Shown here: piece by piece, positions 34,916 to 45,109 of the stretch
Position numbering within the stretch: the stretch's first letter is position 1
How the letters are laid out: each line of letters opens with the position of its first letter
From: Whalleya microplaca
Lineage: Eukaryota > Ascomycota > Sordariomycetes > Xylariales > Xylariaceae
Direction: 5' to 3'
Length of the DNA stretch: 64,000 bases
Assembly (NCBI GenBank): GCA_022497155.1
Contig: MU385760.1
Coordinates: forward strand, 1-64,000
The notes under the pieces: generated by a model
What the model saw: the letters and a program-made list of their open reading frames with translations, nothing else
The model's database searches: none
What the model was told of the DNA's origin: nothing
Position numbers and translations under genes: made by a program

Positions 34916-35707
34916 ATGGCACCAGTTTATAAGCGAGAAGAGACGGCCCCAAGACCGTTGTAAGTATGGTCCTAGCAGGTCCAGCATACCACTCGAGGAC
35001 CCTTCAACTTAGTGATATTGTGATACTAACTAGTACTCAGTGGTGGAGAGCCCGTATTCATTGAGTTTCCTGATGGAAACACCACTGTCCTCTCGGCGAA
35101 GGTGTTGGCACATTATTCCGAATACATCCGTGAAGTACTGAACAACCGCCCGCACGAAGGAACAACACCACGTATCAATCTACGCCAGCATGCGTTCGAC
35201 GCGGTATCTGCCTTCGTTAATTTCTGCTATAGACCCGAAGACAAGGAGCTAAGGACCGAAGGGGGTTGTGAGCAGCTTGACACCGCCATTTCGTGCTGGC
35301 TACTAGGCGATTATCTCCTGGCACCCGATTTCCAGAATTGCATTATGCAACAACACCTTCAGATTCGAGATTCTGCCAACGGACACGACGCCATGATTAC
35401 CGCAATCAATACACTGAATGAGAGGAAGGTGCGACCCGGAAGTGGCCTCTATCGGCTCTTAATCGACTTCATTGCGGACCATTTGGCACGCTCGAAATCG
35501 GAGGCGGCGCCAATGGATTATCTTGATCTTCTTCGTCCTGATTTAATCAATGTGGTCCGTAACACCCCAGTGGACTGGTATACAGGATCGCGAAGCGGCA
35601 ATGGAGACCGCAATGAAGGTGATGGAGACAGCAATGGAGGCGATGACTTTTCCTGGGAGTTTGATGGGAGCGACTACATGGAAGACTTGCCCGAGGCCAG
35701 TTCCTAG
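34916..35707 (+). CDS. BTB/POZ-domain protein 1 of tandem trio
   Basis: Exons 34916-34959 and 35041-35707 joined in phase 2 across an 81-bp intron (GTAAGT donor, ACTAAC branch, CTCAG acceptor) give 236 residues. The BTB/POZ fold begins right after the junction: EPVFIEFPDGNTTVLSAKVL, then LAHYSEYIREVLNNRP and a NFCYRP turn. A conserved region after the BTB (CWLLGDYLLAPDFQN, GSGLYRLLIDFIADHL) is shared with the third copy. The tail is Gly/Asn/Asp-rich. Fungal BTB-only proteins of this type are lineage-expanded; some may be Cullin-3 adaptors, but no partner can be deduced here. The next two genes on the same strand are paralogues with the same exon plan. Confidence 0.8.
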
Positions 35708-36839
35708 CTTATAGGACATGGCCAATGACACTGAGATAGGATACACGCCCGTACTTTGAGCTAGTTTCCATCGGGAATATATTGATTTCTATCTCCAGTA
35801 AAGATTCTTTGTGTTTAGAGCATGCCATCCTCCAGGTATCACCTCCATTATTAGACCCTGGTTCCAGCAGAAGTGATACCATTTCGTCAGCGCTGGCTAT
35901 AATAGGGGTTTCCTGTACAATTTATGTCCCATTCAGAACCTCTTCACACGAAGCTATGTGCTTTGGTGAATTATAGGTCGCCTCGTCAATGTCCCACATC
36001 TATGGCTATATACGCAAGACATCGCCCTGCGTAAACTATAGTGATCATATTTCACTAATAACACCATAGTACCCGTAGCTGGCGCCTAACCACCTTTCTG
36101 CCCCCAGCGCCACTTTCCAGCTCATGTTTACAAGTGAACACATTCTTTTGGATCTTCTAGATGGTTGTGGCGCAATTTTGTATTATATGGTATACAGATG
36201 TAGACACAATATATGCTTCCTATGCCGAAAACTTAAATAGTCTCCTATCTTCGATTTCCCCAGTATCCGCAGTAAAACCACAACGAAGGGTTACGGACTC
36301 GCCACAGACGTATAGGACATACAGGCATATATTGACTCCACTGTACCATATCAGCATTCCCATCCAACCAACTGACTAGTTGACTTGACTTGACTTGACT
36401 TGACTTGCCAGTGAAACCAAACAACCAAATTGAATCATATAACACGCGGATTAGGAATGCTGTATTTATATTCCCAAGGTGACGAATCAATAGAATCATC
36501 AATAGAATCAGCTGACTCACAAGTCGGATTAGAAAGCAAGGGCGCTGCAAGCTCAAGTACAGTAAAAAGCCTGATACACCTGATTCGAGCAATCAGCATT
36601 CAAGGCATCGGCCCCAGCAATTTTGGTGAATGTACTGCGGATGACTAACTCTAGATCAGACACCGTCTTTTCTACTGGTCACTCTTGATTTCTCTGTATA
36701 TTATATACTTCGATCCCTGCCACCCAATGCTTTCCTGAGTTACTCCCCAAAACTCCCACGAAACATCACACTGACAAGCGGCATCCACTCGCCAACCCAA
36801 GGAACACCCACCGTATCATCACCAGGTATAATTGTCGAG
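35708..36839. other. Intergenic region with TGACT repeat
   Basis: Spacer between BTB genes 1 and 2. It contains five tandem TGACT units at 36381-36405 and no supported ORF. Confidence 0.55.
36381..36405. repeat. (TGACT)5 microsatellite
   Basis: Five perfect tandem copies of TGACT about 435 bp upstream of the second BTB gene. The unit resembles an AP-1/Gcn4 half-site series (TGACT), but a perfect pentanucleotide array is more simply a microsatellite. Confidence 0.8.
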
Positions 36840-37770
36840 ATGGAGCAGGGTGTGTGGCGTTACAATAGACACACTTCTGCGCCTGCAATAAGGTAAGAAG
36901 TATTCCATTACCTATGTACATGGGAAATATGCCAAGCCGTGCCATTACTCGACCACCCTGATTATGGATGGTTGCTCTACCTACCCGTACATACTCGGAT
37001 TTGCAATACCAGTGTGAACATACCTTGCCCCTTTTGCTTCCTGATATTCTATTGGGTTTCATGTTGACCAAGTTTGCAGTGAGAATAGTGAGATAGTCAC
37101 CATCCGAATTCCGACCGGAGAAAAATACAAGGTCCACGCACATCTCTTAGCCCATTATTCTACGTATTTCCGCAACGCTCTCAACAGCTACATGGAGGAA
37201 TCTACCACCCGACACTTCACCCTTGCAGAGCATACCGACAATGGCACTGTTCCTTTCTTTGTGCAGTGGATCTACATGAAAGCTACAGGGGCTAGAACAG
37301 ATTATGGAGTAGTCCAATGGACTAACGACCAAGTTGATGGAAAGAAGATTATCCAAGTTTGGCGTTTTGCAGACTACATCCAAGCAACTGAACTCCAAAA
37401 TGATATGATCAGGGTATTCCATGAAGCGGCAAATCACCACCATGATCTAACTGAATACGATCTATTCGATATAATCAAATCAGGCCCGTTTCCTCCACAG
37501 AGCGCAATGCATCGCCTGTTTGCCTGGGCACTTGCATATATGCTATGGCAGCCTAATGTTACAGCTCAGCAACGACGAGAAATACTCAAATCTTTTGATA
37601 CCACCACACACATTGCGGTCACTGAATACCTCTGCGGACAGCTCCATGACACGGATAAAATGATATGGTGTTCCGGGGATTGGCGTGCCGGAGGAAGAGT
37701 GTGCTCTCGGGATGAATTGGCTGGACTTCGTCAACCTCCTCCTTTACAAGACTTTCTTGAGGATGTTTGA
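36840..37770 (+). CDS. BTB/POZ-domain protein 2 of tandem trio
   Basis: Exons 36840-36892 and 37080-37770 joined in phase 2 over a 187-bp intron (GTAAGA donor, TTTGCAG acceptor) give 247 residues. The BTB fold starts with SEIVTIRIPTGEKYKVHAHL, then LAHYSTYFRNALNSYMEE; this second element is close to the first gene's. The post-BTB region (VWRFADYIQATELQND, SAMHRLFAWALAYMLW) aligns with the CWLLGDYLLA and GSGLYRLL segments of its neighbours but is more diverged. The first exon (17 codons) rests only on frame, splice signals and the matching layout in the other two copies, so the true start is less certain. Function unknown beyond likely protein-protein interaction. Confidence 0.7.
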
Positions 37771-38834
37771 TGAACAAGACTTGATATTGTGAAACATCGG
37801 TAGAACTTCACGGTACAGACTGTGGAGAGAGGATCTGTAAATCAACGCAACTGCTGCGTGGGCGCCGCTAGGGGGGAAGGGTATGCCAAGGTCGTGATTC
37901 TCGCTCTGCCGATGGTTCATATATAGTATGCTATCTACAAAAATACAGGGTCAAGCCATAGGATCACCTCCTTATCATTGCCAGAAACAGATTTGTAGTA
38001 GCCCTGTGCCTGGCCTAAAACAAGCCGTGCTGTGTTTAAACTATGACAGCAGTGTATATTGACGCCCGCAACCCTACCATGCTGCTGGCAGTGTGATGCT
38101 ATCTGAACTTTGTGAGTTTCCACGCGATTTGGTGACTTTTGCTTGTTGAAGAACAGGATTAATGGGACTTCATTGATTCAAGGCGGTGACTCTAGAGTGG
38201 CAGCGGCCTGTTATATATATTCGATGCTACTATATGCCTTGTGCTGTACCAGTGCTGGGCCCTTAATTCAACATTTCTAGCATCAATAGTGGCCTTGTTC
38301 AGAGGGCTTTTGAGAAAATTGCATTATTGTTGTATTCAGGTATAAAACATGACTTTCTTGTCTTCCTGCTTGGTCATTTCCGTAGACTTATTGTGCGGTA
38401 TCTCAAAGTATACAAGCTGCGAAGCTAGGGGCGTCGTGATATCTTCATAGCCGATTTTATCAGCCTGTGGCCATATGTTGGTACTTGTTGCCATGTTCTG
38501 TACTTCTAATGTATCTACAACAAGCTTGTACATATGATAATTGGAACTAGAATATGGGAAGTGCAAATAAATATTAACTGCCTATGATGACCTAACAAGA
38601 TTGTCCAAGCTTTCTAACGTGATTGCCCTTCATAGGTATACATTTCTAGCCATTGGCGTTGCCTTCGGCTACTAGTATATACAAAAAAAACCTACTCCTA
38701 CTCAAACATACCACTTCATCTTCCCAACATCTTGCCACCCGACTGCCCACAACTCCCATAACCCAATACACTCATAACACAACACTGGAACTTGCTATTC
38801 CAGCGTAGGGACGCAACCTCATCTCCAAGATATC
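37771..38834. other. Intergenic region, nothing supported
   Basis: Spacer between BTB genes 2 and 3. A CA-rich, C-rich leader-like stretch (38690-38830) directly precedes the third gene. No other feature recognised. Confidence 0.55.
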
Positions 38835-39694
38835 ATGGACTCCAACAGGCCTTTCGCTAATTTGGAAGCGACCGAATCCGAGTATGTTCTAAGCAAGCTT
38901 CGACGTCCACTCAGGCACTAACTGCATGTCACTTCAGTGTAGGAGATTCATTGGTTACGGTCCAAATCCCGAGCGGCAAAGAGTTCGTCGTGCACAAGTC
39001 GCTTCTGGAGTCCGCCTCGCCCTTTTTCCACGCAGCGCTCAACACCGGCATGGTCGAAGCCACCACTGGCAAGGTTAAGCTTGTCGAGCATGCTGACGAC
39101 ATCACATTCACCCTCTTCCTAGTGTGGCTGTATGACACGTCTCACTTGCTAGCGACAACAGACCTCTTACAACACCTTCGCGACCTGCAGCCCGGCCCGA
39201 AACTACTGGAGCCTTGCGTCAAGGCTTGGCTTCTTGGTGATTTCCTCCTAGTGACCGATTTCAAAGATGCCATCATCAGAATGATATGGTTCATGGATCG
39301 CGGTGGCTCTAGCGTGGATGATCTTTACGAAGAACTCATCGAAGTATTGCCAAAGTGGACGATTCCTACTGGTAGTGGGCTGCAGCGATTGCTCTTTTAT
39401 TTCCTCCGACTCTGGCTAGAAGATGGTGGATCGCCTTCCAGTAGTCACCCGGAACGAGAAGGAGAACGGGGACGTAAGATTGAAGAGCTGGATCCTGAAA
39501 TGCTTCTCGAATTCACCAAGTTTATGGTAGATAAGACAGCTCGCCTTATGGAGGCCGACCGCCAAGATCAATGCCGCACTCCCTGTCCGGTCTGTCGAGT
39601 TCGTCTTCCAATCTACCTTACCCATGTCTGTCACAAGGGCTCATTAATGAGGCCTTGTGACAATGTCTCTGATTTCTTCGAGAAGGGTAACTGA
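38835..39694 (+). CDS. BTB/POZ-domain protein 3 with Cys/His-rich C-terminus
   Basis: Exons 38835-38881 and 38938-39694 joined in phase 2 over a 56-bp intron (GTATGT donor, CACTAAC branch) give 267 residues. The BTB fold reads SLVTVQIPSGKEFVVHKSLL, SASPFFHAALNTG, LVEHADDITFTLFLVWLYD. The conserved post-BTB part includes AWLLGDFLLVTDFKDAI and TGSGLQRLLFYFLRLWLED. Unlike its neighbours, the C-terminus has clustered Cys228, Cys232, Cys235, His245, Cys247, His248 and Cys256, which could bind zinc. A BTB plus a small Zn-binding tail would suit an adaptor or nuclear role, but that is inference. Confidence 0.8.
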
Positions 39695-41566
39695 AAGCAA
39701 GTACAGTTGGGGGTCTGGCACAATTTCATCAGTGTCATATAGGTACTCTAGCTAGCTAGCACACCAAATTTCGATGTCTGAACTGATATTTTCTCGGAAT
39801 GACAGAGTAGTGAGCTCGTAAATTCATTAATAGTGACAACTATATTTGTAGCACTTTTCCATTTTGTCGCTCCTAAGATCACAATAGATCGATCCATTGC
39901 ATTGTTGCAATTCTCACCATGAACGGCCCTGATTCCAGGATATCAATTATGTGACTACAGTAGTAAAGGTACAAGAAGCATTAACCTGTTAGGACTTGGT
40001 GTGATATTTGTTTAACTAGAGAGTGAAGACTTGCTAAATCTACTAAACGATAGACATATATATAGCCCTACTAGAATAGATACCCTCTAGTTTATCTGAT
40101 ACGAATGCATACAAGATTATATCGGACTCCTCACCTATACCAATTTGTTGACTTCACCAGTCAAATACCACAGAAAAAGAACTATTTCAGCCCACCGAAA
40201 ACCCTATCAGCTAACCATAAACAAATACGCTCACCCATAGAGACGCTTCGGAAGCAAAAAGTGCGGGATGTCTCGCTGTCCAGTCATATATTGTCCAGGG
40301 AAATATGCCCCTGACCTGGTTAGGCATCAAGATAATATACACCTAGAATACACTGACATGCCTCGTATTGACGACTCTATTTTCCAGCTCGAGAGCAAAG
40401 TACATGCACCATCACCAGGTGTTGGATATAGATGTCATTCCAGCAAACCATGCCCAATTCCGATAGTGATATGCAGGACTTAAGAACCACAAGCGGATAC
40501 GATGGCAAAACTCCAGCGTCCATAACTATGTATGTACCACAGATTCGTACTTCGCCTCAGAATATATCCATTTCATCATTACCGTTCTAGAGCTGACTGG
40601 GGACGCCCGTCTTTGCCCTCAGCTCCAGAGCAAGAAACTGCCCGGGTTGCCCCTGAAAGTCCCGTGACATGGCGATGTGCCTAACCACACTGGCACACTC
40701 CAAGTGTCATCTTTCATGATGGCACCCACACTCCCACCTGAAGTAGCATGCAGCTTCTGCTTTGGTTGTAGTTAGGGCTACTGAAGTTAAGTTGGATTCG
40801 ATTTCCTAATAACGTTAGTTAGGTACTGGTATTCCGCTCGAGTAGCCCATTTAGTGTCGGGAAGTCCAACAGGACTTGTACATCAAGCAACAAACATCAC
40901 AAGACAAAGCATGAATCTGGCGTTCTTCCAACAGATAATATTTCAATCCATTGATTCTATCAATTATCATACAATATGACAGGACTGCGCATCTACCGCG
41001 CCACCGAGGGCGACGAGTAGTAAACACGGGTTCAGGGTCTGTCTCTCTCCGTCGACGAACGCGGCCAGCCATTCATCCCTTTTTTTTGCCCCAAATGCAA
41101 ACGTCATTTCCTTTCGTCCATTCATTTCATCTTCCCTGGCTGACCTCATCAATGTTGGTGCCCCCTAAATCCGATCCGATCCGATCCGATTCGACCTCGA
41201 GCAGGTGCACCAGCAATCCTGAACCGTTCCCGTCCTGTCTATGTGATTATATGAAACCTGCTATGAAGCAGTGTATATGCAGAGTGGTGATGTGTCTATA
41301 AAACCGGCGCGCCAGCCGATATGCCTTTGGGAACTCCCTTTCCCCCCTATATGCCATCCAGGATCCGAGACCCGATCCTCTTTTATAATAATGCAACCGT
41401 AAACGCCAGGCCCGCTCTAATATGATAAGACATCATGCCCTCCGCTTCAACCGACACCCCGGCCATGAAGACTCCACCATCAACTACCTGCTCGCAATAA
41501 AGCACGGGGTATCGCATTGGAAGCAAAGAACAAAGGGAAATTAGGAACATAGAAAAATATTTCTCC
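39695..41566. other. 1.9-kb intergenic region
   Basis: Between the third BTB gene and the 3' end of CYA5. It holds the doubtful zinc-finger-like ORF at 40268-40483 and a four-copy CCGAT repeat at 41171-41190; nothing else is recognised. Confidence 0.5.
40268..40483 (+). CDS. Doubtful small ORF with one C2H2-like finger
   Basis: A 71-residue ATG ORF. Its start MSRCPVIYCPGKYAPDLVRH continues QDNIH, giving Cys-x4-Cys-x10-His-x4-His, close to but not exactly a classical C2H2 finger (normally x12 between Cys and His pairs). The rest is unremarkable. It may be a chance ORF, a gene remnant or one exon of a longer gene; no partner exon was found. Confidence 0.22.
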   Translation: MSRCPVIYCPGKYAPDLVRHQDNIHLEYTDMPRIDDSIFQLESKVHAPSPGVGYRCHSSKPCPIPIVICRT

Positions 41567-44500
41567 TTAAGCGACAACCGCCTCTTCGCCGGTGCCACCA
41601 CCAAGGAGCTCGAGGACCTTGTTCACCACAGCACTGGGATATCCTCTGGAAAGCATCTCGCTGACGACGGACTTGGCGTGTTCCCGGTCCTCAACAGCGA
41701 GGAAAGCACGAGTCATTGCCTCGTACGTACTGGGCTCACGTCTCTCGCGAGGGACATTGTTGTAGATCGAGGCGGCCTTGTCGATATTCTTCTGGCCAGC
41801 CCAGCCGTGGATTAAGGTGTTCGCAATATAAGGTGTAAGCTGGACACGTCTTTGCTTCATCTGAGATAAGACTGTCTCGGTCTCAGCGACATGGTGGTTG
41901 GCGACCATTGCTTCGCACAAAGCTTGGAAGAGGCAGGCATTTGATGGGATGGCGGGATCGTTCATGACCGAGTCAAATATCCTCTTGGCACCTTCCATGT
42001 CGTGGAGGACACAGCCGCGAGCATGAATCAACGAAGCATAGTGAACTGGTTCAGGTCGCTGACCAGAAGCCCGGATCATGTCAAGAACGGCTTCAGCAGC
42101 TGTGAGGTTCACAGGCTCAAGGGTGGCATGAGTGTCGACCAGAAGCTTATAGGTGTGGGCAGTTGGAGAGATACCCTTAGCCTTCATTCGCTCATAGTAT
42201 GCGAGAACCTTTGTCTTGTCCCGCTTGGTGGTGAGGAAGAATTGCATCATGCTGTTGTATGGAGCCGGACGTGCCTTGTAGTTGGGCATGGCCTCCATCT
42301 CATCAAACAGCTCTTCAGCGAACTTCTCATCACTAACACGGCACAAAGCATTGACGATTGTTCCGTAGGTAACACTTGTCGGCTTGATACCACGGGCTCG
42401 CATCTCTGCGAAATAGAACAAGCAATCGTCAATCCGGCGGGCCTTACCGAGCTTGCCAATAAGGGCATTGTAAAGGAAGGAGGAGGGTTCGACGCCCTCA
42501 GCCTTAGCTCGGTGGAAGATCTTGACGGCCTCAGAAGCCTCATCGAAAGTTTTCGTCGATTCCTTTAGGGTGGTAATGTACAGACCAAAAGTGTTTGCCG
42601 ATGGAGCAGCTCCCATCTCTAGAAGCTCCAGATGGTATTGTTCGGCCAAGACTCGGTCGCCGAGAGTTAAGCAGGCACCTACCATTGCGTCAAGAATTGA
42701 GGACCAGCCGTAACGGACAACTGAGTACTGCGGGAGGAGCGGTACATCAGTCCGTGCCATGGCAAGAATCTCGTGGCAGAGATCCATCTTGCTCTCCCGT
42801 GCTGCAGCCGAGATCATCTTAGCGTAGGTGATATATCTTGGGTGACGGCCTGCACGTCGCATGTTGCGGAAACGGGTGAGTGCTTCATTGAGTCTGGGTC
42901 CCTTGCGACCATGAGCGCCCTCAAGTTCGTCTGAGATGATTGAAGAGCCCTTGAAGTCGGTGGTATGAGCGTAGGGATCGAAATTGTCCTCATAGCTAGA
43001 CACTGTGGGGGTCGATGGGAAAGGCGACGCTGTAGTGAAGGTTTGCTGAGGGAAGCTGGCTAGAGAAGCAACCTCACGAGGATCAGGAATGCTCCGGGCA
43101 GCCATGAATCTCGAAATAAACTCGACAGCCTCATCAATCTCATCAGCGAGATGTGGTCTGGCCTCGCTCTCGGATGCACGGATTCGTTGGAACATTAATT
43201 CCGACTCAGCCAACCCTTCCGCAACCTGACCCGAACCAATCATTGCCACAGCATACATAGTAGTCGGCTCAATGAAAGACGAATTAGCCTCGATCTCGGG
43301 ATTACTTAATATTTGCCAATATCTTGATGCAGCTGATACGTCGCCCTCTCGAACACTGAGGGCCAACAGAGACATGGCAGGAGTAGCAATGCCCTGGAAC
43401 ACCGTAGGGAGATTGGAAAAGGCTGCAACAGCAGTGTGTCCATCGCCAAAATCGGCCGCGGCAGTGGCGACATCTGCCAAAGCTCCCAGGCGAGTATTGC
43501 TCTCAACTGACTGAGCCCACTGCAGGGCTTCCTGATAGATACCTCGCGAAGTGAAGCCCTTGACAAATCCTCCTATGATGATTGCGTCACGGATTTCATT
43601 AGCACTGACACCGTAAGAGCTAGAAATCTTCTCAAAGAACTTCATGGCTCCTGCGATCTTGTCATTGATGACGTAGGCATTGATCACAGCAGCATAAACC
43701 TGCGAGTCAAGTCGGTCGTTCAGCGTGTAATTGCCATTGTCATGAGCGACAGCAAGCTCCTTGTATTCGTTGTAGCATTCAACAGCGCTCGCTAGGTCAC
43801 CCGTGTTGGCAAATGCTGTGATCATCGAGGGGAATGTTGCGGCAAAGGGGATAGCGCCGCTCAACTCCATATGCTCAAACAGGTGGAGCATGTCCGAAAC
43901 TCGGCCCGCTAGAGCACATGCTGAGATGAGCTCATGGTAAGTTTCTGACGAGTAGTTGGCCTTGCCTGACAAGGTAGAAGACTCAAATAGCTTCAAAGCA
44001 TAGTCGAGTCTGTTATCCTCGGAAAGAATGGCGTGTTCCAGCTCATTCGAGGCGAACATGAACTTGCCAGGCTCGTCCATACCACCAAAACGGATACGCT
44101 TGTCCTCCAGGCCTTTCTGGAGGGAAGACACTTCGAGGCATCGAGCGGCTAGCAAACCAACAAGGATATTGTAGGTGTCGCTATCCGGCGAGATGTTCCG
44201 TCGCTTCATGTCGGCGTAGACATCCAAAGCTTTCGATACAACCTCAATTTTCTCGCTGGGGATGTGAATAGCGGCCACCAGCAGGGCATTGTAGGACGTA
44301 GCAATGGGCTTGATGTCAGCGACGAGCATGGCCTCGAAGACCGCGGGTATCTCAGCGTATCTACCATCCTCGGAGAGTTTGGTAAGATGGTCGGCGTAAC
44401 TCTGTGACTGAGCGTCGACCTGTGGAGATGCGGAACGCGCGATGCTGGCTGGAGTTGCTGACCTTTCGGCAGCGGGAGTTCTGGCTCTTGATTGAACGCC

Positions 44501-45109
44501 ACTGCGGACGGATGGGCTTGGCGCTCTCAGAGATTGTGCTGTAGTGTCCTCCAGTGCTTCTCGCAACTCGCGGACCTCGATCTCCTTCTGGATGGCAGCA
44601 TCAATGTGTGCCAGGGCGACCTCGGCGTCGACAGGCACCGGCGCATCCGCATCTCCATTGTAGGCAGCTTCGGCAAGCTCGGCCGCACCAGCTCCCTGCA
44701 ATTCGGACTCGGGACCTTCGAGGATGGACTCGGCATCCGGCTTCCACTCAATGGGCTTCGGGAATTGGAATTGAGTCCATTCTTTCTCGACCTCGTCGTT
44801 CTCGCTGTCCTGCTTTTTCCGGAGAGCCTCAAAATAGGCATCTAGGTTGCCACTGTTGGCATGTCTCTCATGGCGATTCTCATGTTGAGTAGTCGCATGT
44901 GACGAATTGTGAAAAGCATTCTGAAGCTGGAGGCTGGATAAACGTCCAACTCTCTGGCTGTTACGCCGAGCAAACGACGGACGGTTCTGAGAATTTAGAA
45001 CATGGGGATGGGTGGCAGCTACGACAGATTGCGCGTAGCCGTGTGTAAAAGATTTCGCGAATCCTTGACGGATGAAATTCTGATACAAGGACGAGTAGAT
45101 AGTGGGCAT
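41567..45109 (-). CDS. cya5: Mitochondrial PPR protein, CYA5/PET309 type
   Basis: An intronless 1180-residue ORF. The N-terminus is rich in Arg, Ser, Gln and lacks early acids, as a mitochondrial presequence. Many 35-residue pentatricopeptide repeats follow: early ones include TSYNALLVAAIH and DTYNILVGLLAARCL, and a C-terminal block includes FLYNALIGKLGKARRIDDCL, SVTYGTIVNALCRV, APYNSMMQFFLTTKRDKTKV, HTYKLLVDTHA and IANTLIHGWAGQKNIDKAAS. Size and repeat layout match the ascomycete CYA5 family, whose Neurospora member is needed for COX1 expression and whose yeast counterpart is Pet309. The role is thus likely to be binding and translational activation of COX1 mRNA in the matrix; that assignment rests on family resemblance. 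An acidic, Ala/Glu-rich region (about residues 100-220) precedes the repeats. Confidence 0.85.
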   Translation of the reverse strand: MPTIYSSLYQNFIRQGFAKSFTHGYAQSVVAATHPHVLNSQNRPSFARRNSQRVGRLSSLQLQNAFHNSSHATTQHENRHERHANSGNLDAYFEALRKKQDSENDEVEKEWTQFQFPKPIEWKPDAESILEGPESELQGAGAAELAEAAYNGDADAPVPVDAEVALAHIDAAIQKEIEVRELREALEDTTAQSLRAPSPSVRSGVQSRARTPAAERSATPASIARSASPQVDAQSQSYADHLTKLSEDGRYAEIPAVFEAMLVADIKPIATSYNALLVAAIHIPSEKIEVVSKALDVYADMKRRNISPDSDTYNILVGLLAARCLEVSSLQKGLEDKRIRFGGMDEPGKFMFASNELEHAILSEDNRLDYALKLFESSTLSGKANYSSETYHELISACALAGRVSDMLHLFEHMELSGAIPFAATFPSMITAFANTGDLASAVECYNEYKELAVAHDNGNYTLNDRLDSQVYAAVINAYVINDKIAGAMKFFEKISSSYGVSANEIRDAIIIGGFVKGFTSRGIYQEALQWAQSVESNTRLGALADVATAAADFGDGHTAVAAFSNLPTVFQGIATPAMSLLALSVREGDVSAASRYWQILSNPEIEANSSFIEPTTMYAVAMIGSGQVAEGLAESELMFQRIRASESEARPHLADEIDEAVEFISRFMAARSIPDPREVASLASFPQQTFTTASPFPSTPTVSSYEDNFDPYAHTTDFKGSSIISDELEGAHGRKGPRLNEALTRFRNMRRAGRHPRYITYAKMISAAARESKMDLCHEILAMARTDVPLLPQYSVVRYGWSSILDAMVGACLTLGDRVLAEQYHLELLEMGAAPSANTFGLYITTLKESTKTFDEASEAVKIFHRAKAEGVEPSSFLYNALIGKLGKARRIDDCLFYFAEMRARGIKPTSVTYGTIVNALCRVSDEKFAEELFDEMEAMPNYKARPAPYNSMMQFFLTTKRDKTKVLAYYERMKAKGISPTAHTYKLLVDTHATLEPVNLTAAEAVLDMIRASGQRPEPVHYASLIHARGCVLHDMEGAKRIFDSVMNDPAIPSNACLFQALCEAMVANHHVAETETVLSQMKQRRVQLTPYIANTLIHGWAGQKNIDKAASIYNNVPRERREPSTYEAMTRAFLAVEDREHAKSVVSEMLSRGYPSAVVNKVLELLGGGTGEEAVVA

